Origin: Polytrichum commune
Taxonomy: Eukaryota; Streptophyta; Polytrichopsida; Polytrichales; Polytrichaceae
Reading direction: 5' to 3'
Length of the DNA: 64,000 nucleotides
NCBI GenBank assembly: GCA_950295325.1
Contig: OX485804.1
Coordinates: 63,828,533 to 63,892,532 of the forward strand
Below the pieces are notes generated by a model, which saw only the letters and a list, made by a program, of their open reading frames with translations, ran no database searches and was not told where the DNA came from. Positions 45,150-56,229 of this stretch are shown piece by piece. The translations under genes and the position numbers were made by a program. How positions within the stretch are numbered: position 1 is the first letter of the stretch; the number at the start of each line of letters is the position of its first letter.

Positions 45150-46147
45150 GAGCCACTTCACACACCAGACTGAGGGCCCGTGACCATTGTACTTCAAGCA
45201 CTCTCGTTGGTGGACAAGGGAGAGCCGGTCCAAGTTCGCTTCACACTTAGCTTGAGGGACCAACGGAGTAAGGGTCACTTCACACACAAGACTTGAGAGC
45301 CTGTGACCATTACACTTCAACCACTCTCATTGGTGGAAAAGGCGGAGCTGGTCTAAGTTCACTTCACACTACGCTTGAGGGACCAATGGAGTATGTGAAT
45401 GCAAGATGGATGTAAAGTCTACAGGGATTCCTACATGGCATCGAATGGATCATGTTTCATGGTCACTTGGACTATTTTCAAAGACCACTTCTTGGAGGTA
45501 GGTTTAATATAAAATCGGGAGACCGTGGTACTTCAAACGCTCACACCCGTTGATTTATTCTGTTTTATCATGTGTGAGGACCCGCATGAATTGAAATTCG
45601 TTGAAATAGCATTTGGTGAGGGCCCAGTCACATATGACTTCACACTACATTTGAGGGTCCGTGACCACACTACATGATTTTGGAGGTGTCTTGGGACAAC
45701 CTTTACACACACTTTCTTTTGGGCTCTCACACTTTCATGGTCATGGCTTTTGGCTTTGTGTGTGAAGTGGCCCTAAGTGAATCCAAGGTGCATAGAAAAG
45801 TCTACATGAATTCCTACATGACATCAAATGGATCATGTTTCATGGTCACTTGGATTATTTTCCAAAAACCACCTCTTGGAGGTAGGCTTCACACAAAATC
45901 TAGAGACCATGGCACTCCGAAACCTCACAACCATTGATTCGTTATATTTCATCATGTGTGAAGACCCCACATGAACAGAAAGCATTAAAATAACATTTAG
46001 TTCATATATGGCTTCACACTACACTTGAGGGCCCGTGACTACACTACTTGATTTTGGAAGTGTCTCGGGACGGCCTTTGGACACTTCTTTGGGCTCTCAC
46101 AATTTCATGGTCACGCATCTTGGCTCGTGTGTGAAGTGGTCCTTAGT
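45150..46147. mobile_element. Family B cluster: one long element plus a fused partial copy
   Basis: The first unit runs from GAGCCACTTCACACACCAG (45150) to TGTGTGAAGTGGCCCTAAG (45777). A duplicated left end (GGGTCACTTCACACACAAG) lies near 45272. A second body copy (45788 on, matching 45405 on: GTCTACA.GAATTCCTACATG, ATGGATCATGTTTCATGGTC) ends TGTGTGAAGTGGTCCTTAG at 46147. Frames of 65-87 residues here are repeat-derived. Confidence 0.75.
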
Positions 46148-46252
46148 ACTATACTAAACCTTAAACCCTGCACCCTAATTCCTAGTTCATTCCATGCGTT
46201 GACACACTTATGCGAATCCCAAGATTGCATTATTGGAGGATTAGAGATCGCG

Positions 46253-46294
46253 GGCTTGGGCTTGGGCTTGGGCTTGGGCTTGGGTTTGGGCTTC
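46253..46294. repeat. GGGCTT hexamer repeat, about seven units
   Basis: Tandem GGGCTT, with one GGGTTT variant. Its - strand reading gives a proline-lysine repeat, which I treat as an artefact. Confidence 0.95.
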
Positions 46295-46299
46295 ACTTG

Positions 46300-47230
46300 A
46301 AGTGGTTCTGAGGTTCTCAGAGCCTACCTTGTGGATGGGACCGGGGTGTTGCCGATGTTTAGCTCTTTGCTCTTAGCAATTTCCATTTGTCACAATAAAA
46401 CAACAAACATGAAGAAAAAAGAAAGAAAAAGAAAAAGAAACCTAGTCCATGTCATTGTTGTATGGATACATAGAGTCTCGACTCTCACTTAAGCATGCTA
46501 CAACGGTATATGCAATGATATGTGAGAAGTTAGAACGTGTCCAATTGATGTTAAGAACTACTATATCTTGTAAATATTGACATCCTAACAACATCATAAA
46601 ATCAAAAGGTACACACCAAACTCAATAATCAAGCAATATAACCTACTCTTGATTTATGTGTCATTGGACATGAGTATTGAGGTTATTACTACATGGGACA
46701 TACACATGTTTTTTTGTTTTTTTAATCTCTAGAAATACATATATCGAAAGAGTATCAAGAAAAACAAGAAATATATGAACATGGTTGATAGCAAATATGA
46801 TGACACCCACACAACACCGTTATACAATCATCCTAGCATACTTGAAACTCCAAAACAATGAAGTCCAAGAAGTGTGCTAGGAGGCATGTGGCAATTTAAA
46901 GGTTGGTTTGAACCTTCTAAAGTCCCAAAATTGTTAAAGAGCCTCTCAGCCTTACTTATAGAGGGCATATCTTAATGCACATGGTCACTAATTATGATAA
47001 CTCAAAGGCCCAAGCTTGATCAATCCAAGAAGCCACGTTGCTACATGAATCAATTTGCCCGATGTTGCAACAACAAATTAAGCGACCAATCGCGAACTAA
47101 AACGAGCACACACTAAGGGAGTTCTTGCGTTTTGGCGTGACTGCAAATATTGTGACACTTGGGATCGTAAATTTGTAGGAAAGAAAAGAACAAGAAAGAA
47201 AAAAAATCGATTGAAACATGTGGGCACACA
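46300..47230. other. Gene-free stretch
   Basis: Nothing recognised apart from A-rich runs at 46410-46440 and 47175-47210. Confidence 0.4.
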
Positions 47231-47264
47231 CATTGTGACATGTTAGAATTCGAAACAGTTCAAT

Positions 47265-47630
47265 GATTCTTCCATTTAGTGAGGGTGGGCTCATAGTCCA
47301 GGTGGGAAATTAGTGAAGGTGATACTAAATTACTTTCCGCTATGTAACTAGTGTCACTGTAAGATCGAGGGTTTTGCGAGCCCAAAGTGTCAAAGTGTCG
47401 GGAAACTCTGAATACAAGCTCTCTTTTAGTTTCTTAATATTAAGAGATGCCTCAAGAATGAGTGGTGCCGACTGAAAAGAAGAAGAAGGAGGAGGAGAAG
47501 AAGTCGTCGCTTCGAGCTCACCAAAACAAATTATGCACTCTACAGACACCTTCGAGAGCACGCACCCATTCTCTTGAAATGTATGGCGCGTGAACATGCA
47601 TCCTAGCTTGTGTGGTTTTGGGGGATAGCG
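47265..47630 (+). repeat. Dispersed repeat I, copy 2
   Basis: The partner of 43185-43530, with an added GAAGAAGGAGGAGGAG run at 47479-47504. The 100-residue frame on the - strand across it is not conserved in the other copy. Confidence 0.65.
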
Positions 47631-47963
47631 AGCGTGGATCATTTATCCGCGAAAAGAGAGGCCACAAACTTGATGGAAAAGTAAAAGTACGGCACACACA
47701 CACCTGTCCACATGGCACGCTCGTGGATGTCGATTGGTCGTATTATACACACCTTTTTGGGGCTGGAACAAAACGCTCACATACTCCATAGATTGACTCG
47801 AGGTCAAGGACGGAGACTGTGGCCGGTTCCAAAAGGTGAGACCATCCAAAGTGGCATGGCCTGGGGAAGATAGATCGATAGATAGATAGGGGCGGATGAT
47901 GGCATGGGAATCCAGATCCAACCAAGTTGACCCGTGTTTTAGATGTTCTCACGGCCTGCCCTA

Positions 47964-48170
47964 CCTAGCTAGCTTCTAGCTCCTTCTAGCTCCTTCTAGC
48001 TGCTTCTAGCCTGCCCGCTCATCAGCTAGATTCTAGCCTTTGTGGCCTCTCTTGATGAACAATTTAAGAGCAAATATCGAGCCTACGCTTGCCACCCAGC
48101 CGGCCGTACGAGGCCAATGTGAGGAGGAGGTATATAAGCTTGTGTGTGTGTGAGTGTGTGTGTGTGTTGT
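47964..48170. repeat. CTTCTAGCTC short tandem repeat and (GT)n run
   Basis: About four units of CTTCTAGCTCC lie at 47970-48012. An interrupted GT repeat lies at 48139-48168. The region 47940-48370 is GC-richer than its surroundings, but none of its overlapping frames on either strand is recognisable. Confidence 0.8.
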
Positions 48171-48399
48171 AGGCCTGCATGATTGTACCACAATAATCCC
48201 CTTCAAAGATCTCCAGCTTTCCCAAAACGGGAGGACATCATCCTTCCGCCTCGATTGGGTCCGTCCACTCACTGCTCGACAAGCGAGCGGCCCTTTTAGA
48301 TGTCTCCCTCTTTCAGCGCCCACCCACCAATTCCTCCCTTCCTTAATTACCCGACGATGGAGAACCCACCCAGTCACCAGTCCATTGTATTCATCCGCA

Positions 48400-49445
48400 T
48401 CTTTAGTAGTAGTTTTTTTTACTCTTTTTTCGAGTTCAATTCAGCTCCCGAATTGGCAAAAGAGATCCCGTTGAGGGTATTTTGGAGTGGCACGTGCGTA
48501 GCACTGTCACTTACCATGTTTTGAGGCGTATGTGGTAGGTTACATTGATGATAAACAACTTCAGCAGAAGTGTCAGCTCTGGAGACTCGACGTTCAAGTG
48601 CGCTTGCGAATATCTTGGCATGAGTATGTTCAATAGTGGTATGAGGTGCATGCCTATGTTAGACACTGGTCTACAAGTTGACTAAAGTGTACACAAATGA
48701 TACTTGCCATTAGTATGTTCAAGAATATCTCCCTCTTGCATGTTAAATCTGTAAACACATGACACTTGTCATTAGTATGCTCAAAAATATCCTCCCCTTG
48801 CATACTAAAACGCAAGACTATCATCTAAAATATCCCAATGTGCTACTTCAAATGTCACAATGTAGATATTTTTTCCACTTTAAGAAGTTACTAATGATGA
48901 CGAATGGAATCATAACGACCATTAGCGGAGGTGACACTTTGAGACCTCTAGACATCTAGTTTAGCCCCTTCACAAATAGTGTACGTGGCACTAAATACCA
49001 TGAACAATGTAGTGTGGCATGGTAATGAATATGATTGTTTGGCAAGGAAGCGATTCTTCTCTCCTTGAAATAGAGGGTTTATTGGTTGTCGCTTAGTTTC
49101 GTGGATCATTTAGGTCTCCAAATGCACGATCGGACTATTATGATGTATCATCCACTTTGAGTCGGGCACCCACTAGTCTTACCTAGTGGAAGGTGAAAGC
49201 TTGGTCAATTATGTCATCTTGAATAAATATCCTTTTTTGAGTTGATTCTACTCCCGAATCGGCATCGGAGATCCAAATTTCATCAGGCATTGCTTACTTG
49301 TGATGATGTCAATTGCTTGACAAAGAAATGGGTCCTTTTCTTCAAGAAAGAGGGGTCCGTTGGTAGTCACTAGTCTCATGGATCGTGCAGCCCTTCCAAT
49401 GCACGGACGGACTACTATGTGTCTTCCTCTTTGAGTTGGGTACCT
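48400..49445 (+). repeat. Scattered duplicated phrases
   Basis: GAGTT.ATT.AGCTCCCGAAT and GAGTTGATTCTACTCCCGAAT occur at 48430 and 49238. A block around CTCATGGATCGTGCAG / TTTCGTGGATCATTTAGG occurs at 49080-49150 and 49360-49445. This suggests old tandem copies of about 280 bp. No gene is recognised. Confidence 0.4.
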
Positions 49446-49446
49446 T

Positions 49447-49640
49447 ATGTGGCCACCCTTCTCAATAAGACCATAGTATATGTGAGTGGTATATGACACG
49501 ACTTGTAGCTAAGAATGGTCACCAACTAGACATGTCTTATCATGAGAATGGACTATATATGTGGTCAAAAATGTAAACAGTACTCTAGCTTCAATAATTC
49601 ACACGATCGAGAGGGCCTATGTGATCACTCAAAATCCACC
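49447..49640 (+). mobile_element. Fragment of family C
   Basis: ACCTTATGTGGCCACCCTTC, TCAATAAGACCATAGTATAT and GAGGGCCTATGTGATCACTC match the 33095-33320 copy. Confidence 0.5.
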
Positions 49641-49890
49641 TCCACTAAAATTACATATTTGTGTTTTTGCATCAATGCATCTCAACCCAAATCGTGAAAC
49701 TGAAAATGAAAAAATCTTAGTGATTTGCAATTGCTAACCAACTAAAACACATCTTGAACTGATCCAACGGTCAATTGTATATGTGGAGTTGGAAGTGCCC
49801 ACAATAGAGCCACACACACACACCATAGTCATAGGAGGTTAAAGATTAATTCCCCTCCACCCCCCTCCCCCCACTCCAATGGCTCCAACA

Positions 49891-50163
49891 CGTAACCGGT
49901 TGGCCGCTTTGTTTCGCCGAGGTGGCACTACACGATTGGCTCTGAGCACACAGGTTTGCAGACGATAACCTCGACATCCCAGCCGGTTATGATCTAAATC
50001 GGATATAGACAGATTACAGAATCACTTAAAGCCGGTTATAAGCAATTTGAAACGAATATGAGAACTATTCCGACACGTGGCATTTTAAGGATGCTCAAAT
50101 TTCAACAGGTGACCCACTGTTTAGGTCACCTGCGCGGCTCAACAAAGCGGCCAACCGGTTACG
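49891..50163. mobile_element. 273-bp element with perfect 23-base inverted ends
   Basis: Positions 49891-49913 (starting CGTAACCGGTTGGCC) are the exact reverse complement of 50141-50163. The interior contains two further CCGGTTAT motifs and a CAGGTGAC / GTCACCTG hairpin at 50106-50132. No target duplication is evident and there is no coding capacity. Confidence 0.8.
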
Positions 50164-50166
50164 TCC

Positions 50167-50243
50167 GGTAATCGTTTTATTGGAACCGGTCATCAATGCA
50201 GAACCGGTTCTGCACCGATAACCTTTCCAATAAAACGATTACC
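50167..50243. repeat. 77-bp hairpin with 17-base perfect ends
   Basis: GGTAATCGTTTTATTGG (50167-50183) pairs exactly with 50227-50243. Inside lies a perfect 16-base palindrome GCAGAACCGGTTCTGC. It abuts the 23-base inverted-repeat element, so the two may be one composite. Confidence 0.85.
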
Positions 50244-51060
50244 TAATACATACCACAAGATTCCCAACACCACCGGTTGCTTTTATGATCCACTACAATA
50301 GTAGATTTTTCTTTCAATCCACATTCATAGATTTCAAATCCTTGTAGCAAAAGATGACCGTTGATAAGGAACCACGAGTCTCGTAGTGATAAAGGAGCAG
50401 CATTCTAGCTTTAATAGTACAACAATAAAAAAAAAAAAACAACAAGCGAGGAGCGGAAACAACCCCATGAACTGTGACAAGGGAGATGCGAGGACTTGCA
50501 TGACGAAGGGCAAGCTGCGTGTTCCACATGGTGAGGAAGGGGAGGGAATATATAGAGTGGAAAGGTGTGTGATATGTATGTGGCCGCGTAACATCCGCAT
50601 CCGGCAAATAATCATAACATAGTCTTTTGTAACCTAGTGATTGCTCGTGGCCGCCGGCCGGGGTTGGTTTCAAGGCTGGCTCCAGGCGTTCGTGCAGGGG
50701 GTGATAAGTTAAAAAATAAAATAAAAGGTAATAATAAAAACGACTTCAACTTTGTGGAAGCTCAGTGACTGGTCCGACAGCAGGCCGATGAAGCAAAAGC
50801 GAAGATGCTGGCTGGCTGGCTGGTGGGCTGAGGAGGAGTTCCTTGGAGCCCTACTAGCTAGCTAGCTAGCCGGTCCCTTTTCATGGCCCTGACAAGGGAG
50901 TCTACCCAAAGCTATTTGACTGCATCGGACCTGCAAATGGTGTGCCCCGCGGGCCAATGCCTCTTGCAGGCCAGGCCAGGCCAGGCCACCCCAATGCTTG
51001 TCGTATGCGCTGGGGTTCTAGCGAAGGAATCGGTGACAAGAGAGACAGAGAGAGAGAGAG
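50244..51060. other. Unassigned stretch
   Basis: Poly-A at 50428-50440. GGCT runs at 50808-50830 and CTAG runs at 50858-50872 are simple repeats. The overlapping frames (up to 119 residues) on opposite strands are not convincing. Confidence 0.4.
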
Positions 51061-51069
51061 GGAGGGAGA

Positions 51070-51561
51070 GAGGCCACTTCACACATGAGCCAAGAGCCGT
51101 GACCATGAAATTGTGAGAGTCCAAAAGAAAGTGTCTAAAGGCCGTCCCAACACACCTCCAGAATCATGTAGTGTGGTCACGGCCCCTCAAGTGTAGTGTG
51201 AAGTCATATGTGACCGGGCCCTCAACCAAATGCTATTTCAATGAATTTCTATGCATGCGGGTCCTCACACATGATAAAGTAGAACAAATCAACGGTTGTG
51301 AGCATTCGGAGTGCCATGATCTCCCGGTTTTGTGTTAGGCCTACCTCCAAGAGGTGGTTTTTGAAAATAATCCAAGTGACCATGAAACATGATCCATTCG
51401 ATACCATGTAGACTTTACATCCAACTCGCATTCACATACTTTGTTGGTCCCTCAAACATAGTGGGAAGCGAACTTGGACCGGCTCTACCTTTTCCACCAA
51501 TGAGAGTGCTTGAAGTGTAATGGTCACATGCTCTCAATCTCGTGTGTGAAGTGGCCCTAAG
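51070..51561. mobile_element. Family B inverted-repeat element (about 490 bp)
   Basis: It starts AGGCCACTTCACACATGAG and ends CGTGTGTGAAGTGGCCCTAAG, inverted. The body carries ACACCTCCAGAATCATGTAG, GTGTGAAGTCATATGTGACC, CTCACACATGATAAA, ACCTCCAAGAGGTGG and CCATGAAACATGATCCATTC, all shared with the 45150 and 60770-61604 copies in inverse order. An (AG)n tract abuts its left end and a (GGA)n tract lies at 51728-51755. Confidence 0.8.
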
Positions 51562-51900
51562 ACGTAAGTTACCCCACCCACCCATGGGCTGGGACGAACC
51601 AACCCGTACACTAGTTCTTTGGAGGCAAGGGTTCAGGCATCTAACAAGGAACGAGTGTATGGATGGGTTGGTTTGCCCGCCCAAATCCCCACCCATGTAC
51701 CTACTGGAATCAAGTTCCCATCAGGACGAAGGAGGAGGAGGAGGAGGAGGAGGAGCCGTGAGGCTGTGCAAACCAAACCTTTCCTTCCATACTAAGTTGT
51801 TGTAACCCCCCTCCTCCTTCACTCACTCACAAGCACGAAAGTGTGCATCGGAAGGGAACGAGGACAAAGAGTTTGTCCCAATCGTTAAGGTGTGTGGCTG

Positions 51901-52615
51901 CTCGGGGGGTGCACCTTTCATTAAAACCTAGAATCACATGCGTTCACTGCATACTCTAAAAACCCCCCTATATACAAGTTATTTTTTGTGAAATGAAGTA
52001 ATACACATACAATTGCAACAATAAATATACAAGTGACAATATGTATACACAAAAAAAACATCCATTCATATATAGTCATTAACATAAGTATACAAATATA
52101 CTTTTGAACAATAATCAACCCCTATAATATGTATAACAAAGTATCCTAGCTTTCATCAGCAAAGTCGTTGAAAACTTTTTCATCTCCTGGATGTAACTCA
52201 GAAACATTTGATTCACCAATATATGTCATTGTAGCCAATGCAATTATTGTCTCTAAGTCTACCATCAAATGATCAGTAAGATCATATGTCCACTTGTTGT
52301 TAGCCCTTTTTTGATACCAACATAAACCAATCTCCACGTTTGATGGACGGTCCATCAAGTCAATTGGACCCCTATACTCCACCCAACGATTACCAAACGA
52401 TTTCATCCAATATAAAAACTTATGATATGTAGTATAGTAACAGTACCATACAAGTACAATTATTGTATACTTTTTAAAAGCCTTCCATATATGTACGTAA
52501 CTATAAATTATAACATGTATACCATATGTATATGTAATACGGCAAGGTCCATATCAATACCCCTCTTGTGCACTCACGTATACTCGTACATGTTTAGTAC
52601 AGTGCACCCCCCGAG
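51901..52615. mobile_element. 715-bp inverted-repeat element with 8-bp target duplication
   Basis: The ends CTCGGGGGGTGCAC and GTGCACCCCCCGAG are perfect 14-base inverted repeats, flanked by TGTGGCTG at 51893-51900 and 52616-52623. Across the insertion the 200-bp array unit is cleanly interrupted. An 8-bp duplication is typical of hAT-type elements (a 9-bp reading, Mutator-type, is possible if one end base is moved). The interior is AT-rich with one 86-residue frame. Confidence 0.85.
52146..52406 (-). CDS. Unrecognised 86-residue frame inside the 715-bp element
   Basis: ATG to TAG on the - strand. The translation is of mixed composition (WVEYRGPIDLMDRPSNVEIG, then KWTYDLTDHLMVDLETIIAL, acidic end) and stands out from the AT-rich flanks. 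I see no transposase motif. It may be captured host sequence or a remnant of the element's own gene. Confidence 0.3.
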   Translation of the reverse strand: MKSFGNRWVEYRGPIDLMDRPSNVEIGLCWYQKRANNKWTYDLTDHLMVDLETIIALATMTYIGESNVSELHPGDEKVFNDFADES

Positions 52616-53007
52616 TGTGGCTGTGATTCGGTTTGTTTTTTTTGTGTTCTCCAACTTCTACCGATTAGATCTACACAACAACACTCATGTTGCACTAGCA
52701 CGTCTAATGTAACTCATCGAGTTGTTGTAACCCTCCTCCTTCGCTTGCTCACAAGAGCGGAAGTATAGATTGGAAGGGGACGAGGACAAAGAGTTGGTCC
52801 CGATCATTAAGGTGTGTGGATGTTATTCGGGTTGTTTTTTTTTGTGTTCTCCAACTTTTATTGATTAGATCTATACAACAAAACTTGTGTTGCATTAGCA
52901 CATCTAATGCAACCCATCTAGTTGTTGTAACCCTCTTCCTTCACTTACTCACAAGAACAGAAGTGTAAATTTGAAGGGAACGAGGACAAAGAGTTGGTCC
53001 CAATCAT

Positions 53008-53359
53008 TAAGGTGTGTGGATGTTATTTGGGTTGTTTTTTGTGTACTCCAACTCCTACTGACTAGATTTACACAACAAAACTCGTGTTGCATTAGCACAT
53101 CTATGATAAAGCATCAACATATATTGAATCGAAAGTTGGAACTCCCTTGATTTTGTTGTGGTTATTGTAAGTGCATGTTTATTGCAATGCTTTTTTGCTG
53201 AATGGGTTGGAATAGTTAACAAAACGTGAAGACACGGTCCAATCTCTCTTTAAACATCTCTCTTTATGGTGTTTGTTCTTTGATGCTTACCTAACCACAT
53301 ATCAATTAAATATAGGGGTCCCATTGAGAAAAATAACCAAATAACACATGCATACCTTA
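53008..53359. mobile_element. Inverted-repeat family C copy (about 350 bp)
   Basis: The ends TTAAGGTGTGTGGATGTTAT and ATAACACATGCATACCTTA are inverted. TTGTGGTTATTGTAAGTGCA and TTTGTTCTTTGATGCTTACC match the other copies. Its left end is also part of each unit of the preceding 200-bp array, implying that the array arose by amplifying one end of a C element. Confidence 0.75.
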
Positions 53360-54775
53360 TATGCAGATTCGAAATCACTACCAGCATATCAATCTTCGGT
53401 AGTTGTCATGCGTCTCTGGAAGAAAACTGCAAATCCATCACTATGATAGATTTTGCAAAATTTCAGTGATCTAGGTCAATGACCCATAACTCATATGCTT
53501 GTAGTGAATGTACAATTTGCAAAGATCTTGATTTGTTGGGGTTTAAGCCAAAGACATTGAGAGGCTACTAATTTACCCACCCACCCACTTTCCAACCAGC
53601 CCATTAAGAAGAGATGGAGTCATGAAACTTCCAACTGTTTCCTTCTACACTAAGTTGCAATTTTCCTCCTCAATTACTTGCAAGTGCACAATAATGTAAA
53701 TGGGAAGGAACAAGGACAAATGATTGTTCTCTAACTGTTGTACTCTTGGTTGCACTATGGGAAGTCCATGGTCTTACCACTAGTTTCCAACCACTAGATG
53801 GTTATGTGATTTATAATTGCGGACTCCAAATTCACTTCTTTCACAGGTCATGAGTTTGTCTAACGGCCCGGAACTAATGGATTCTAACACTAAATTGTAA
53901 GGACACAAGGACAAATGTTTGTCCTCCCGTCTTTTTGCATTACGGTGATCGCATGATCAAGTTATCATCGGTTCTTGGTCACTATATGGCTATAAAATCT
54001 ATGATTATGGATCTAGAATCTACTATCTTGATAGATCATGAATCCATCTAGTGAGCAAGAACCAATGATAAATTGACCACATGACCCCTATAGTTTTGAC
54101 AATCGTATTGTAAGCAACCACTACATGGACGGCATGGTCTTAACATCCATTCATGGTCACTAGATGGTTATCAAATGTACACTACACGAGTGATGGGTTA
54201 TTGGTCCTATGTCACTTTAAACTCTTGAGGTGATTTGCTAATACTTATGAGACCACTTCCTTGGGTAGATCATAAAAACACATGGATGGGAACCCATGAG
54301 ATAACGGAGAGAAGGAATTATCGATACGAGTGTACCTCTCATTCATCCAACATAAAATCCATGCATTAGCATGCAACTTGGAGGTAAATGGGTTTTTCTT
54401 TTTAGTTTGACACTAGAAGTGCATAATAGTATTCGGCTGATGAGTTGTGTTTAGCTGCCTTGACCTCGATTTGAAGCACTAAGATTCCGACATCCGGAGG
54501 CTTTATTCTCGAATGTACTGCGGGGGCCCATGAACATAACTCATTAGTTGAAAAACATTATGTTGCTTCAAAGACCCTAACTTAATGTACTTGAGGTCAT
54601 TTAAGATGAATCGGCAACAACCTTGAAGAAGTCAAGTTTTTATGTTGGATGGATGCGAGGTATGCTCGTATACTATAATTCCCTCTTTTGAGAAAACCGT
54701 GTGCCTCCATTTAGAGTCTAGGTCTTGGTTGATTAAGCACAACTTTTTTTCTTCTTTTTTCATGTGATAGCTCGG
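53360..54775. other. Gene-free stretch
   Basis: No gene. A degenerate piece at 53640-53730 resembles the 200-bp array unit (CACTAAGTTG, CACAATAATGTAAA, AAGGACAAA). Confidence 0.4.
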
Positions 54776-55012
54776 TGTCATTCTAAGTCAATGTCCGGGG
54801 AGATTTTTGGACATAATCGGTCGAGATCCTAGTGTTTTCAAATCCAACTGGTTATATGTTGACATCTTTTGGTTTTTCTTTATGAATTGGATGAATATCC
54901 CTTGCATCCCTTAAAATGATGGATAATTCTCCTGAAGTCTTGAACTTCAACTGGTTATTCTCAAACTCAACCGGTTGATCTGTAACTAGATTCATTGTTC
55001 TCAGTTACAATT
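54776..55012 (+). mobile_element. Dispersed repeat family A, copy 5
   Basis: The most complete copy: GGGGAGATTTTTGGACATAA, CGGTCGAGATCC, CAAATCCAACTGGTTATATG, GGTTTTTCTTTATGAATTGG, CTGAAGTCTTGAACTTCAAC, CTCAAACTCAACCGGTTGAT. Confidence 0.75.
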
Positions 55013-56229
55013 TACCTATAAGGTTCAAGTCAACAATTTTCCTCCCCTAAAAAGCTGTTAATGCCACATGTAACCATCATGGACAAGCGTGCGGCATAAC
55101 AAAGCATCCGAGTCTGAGGTGATTTACTTTGATGTGCTTTGCTAGAAAAGTTTAGTTTTATCATTGTTGCAATTTGATTGTTACTTTGAGTAGGATGCAA
55201 TCTTTATTTTGATTTGTCAGTCATTTATACTGTATGTACTGCGTAGTCAGCTCTCAGTTTAATATGATGTGAAGAGCTCAACTGCTTCAATTCATTTGGA
55301 ATCGAAAGTAGTCAGGGATTTTGACGAGGAATTTCACTTGCTGGTATCGCCAGTCAAATTGAATGTGCGATCTGGTACTAAAGCGGCAGTTATGTTGAAC
55401 CAATAACTACCAATATCATGATGTTGCTTATCGATCAATTTTCCTTCTACTGAAGCCTTGAGTTGAGCCGGAAAATGAACAGATCGACTATTTATTTCTT
55501 AATTACTCTGTCAACTTTAAGGTACTAACCAGTGTTGGTCCGGTATAGAGGTGAATGCATGGCGGGATCTATAATCAACAATCAAGAATGGTTTCAATTT
55601 AAGAACATACATGTGGGTATATATACCAGTCAAATTTTGATATTTGGTGGGTATGTAAAGTGAGAGAATCTTCTATACCCAAGTTATTATTTCCTTCAAC
55701 ACCATTCTAAACCATATCGATACTAGGATGATGTTTCCGAGCCATGAAGATTCTTGCATGCTATATAAACTCAAATGGTATCAAAATAAAACACCGTCAA
55801 ATATACCTACCCCTATTTGCATCAAAAAATATCCATTATAGATACCCGATGGTGCCAAATAAATAAAATTAAAATGGTACCAATTCAATGCTCGTACTAA
55901 CCGCACTATGCACAACATATTTCACTTCTACTTATTGCTAAGGTGGGCCCCTTGGTGATGTGTAACACTGTTCTTTTCTTCTTCTTCTTTCTTGAGATAT
56001 GAGGCCCAAAGCCAATGACATATGCATAAAGATCAAAGAAGGAAGACGCGCCCACTTCGAGGGCAGGCGGGGGGGGCCCTCGGACTCGCCACATCGCCAC
56101 GTAAAGAGTAACAAATGGCCAAGTAACAAAGACCCCACCAAGGACAACCTGCCAAGCCACCAAGCCAAGGACCACCCCACCCCACCGGCCAAGGACAACC
56201 CCCAAACCACCAAGTAACCAACCAAAGTG
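55013..56229. other. Gene-free stretch at the 3' side of the LINE
   Basis: No gene is recognised. The CTTCTTCTTC tract at 55975-55995 (GAA repeat on the - strand) may mark the LINE 3' tail. The glycine/tryptophan/leucine-rich - frames at 55906-56265 come from a CCAAG-rich low-complexity block. Confidence 0.4.

Larger units (their letters stand above)
51796..53105 (+). repeat. 200-bp tandem array split by an insertion
   Basis: GTTGTTGTAACCC opens units at 51796, 52721 and 52921. Each continues with ACTCACAAG, GGGAACGAGGACAAAGAGTT, ATTAAGGTGTGTGG, TGTGTTCTCCAACT, GATTAGATCTACACAACAA and GTGTTGCATTAGCACATCTA. Removing the 715-bp insert and one target copy gives a period of about 200-202 throughout. 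The last unit merges into a family C element. Confidence 0.88.

Noticed and set aside
46111-46296. Proline-lysine repeat protein on the - strand
   Set aside because: Pure translation of the GGGCTT hexamer repeat joined to a family B end.
48033-48474. Overlapping 114- and 106-residue frames on opposite strands
   Set aside because: They include the GT microsatellite as a TH/VC repeat, have no recognisable domain and no splice context; only GC content makes them open.
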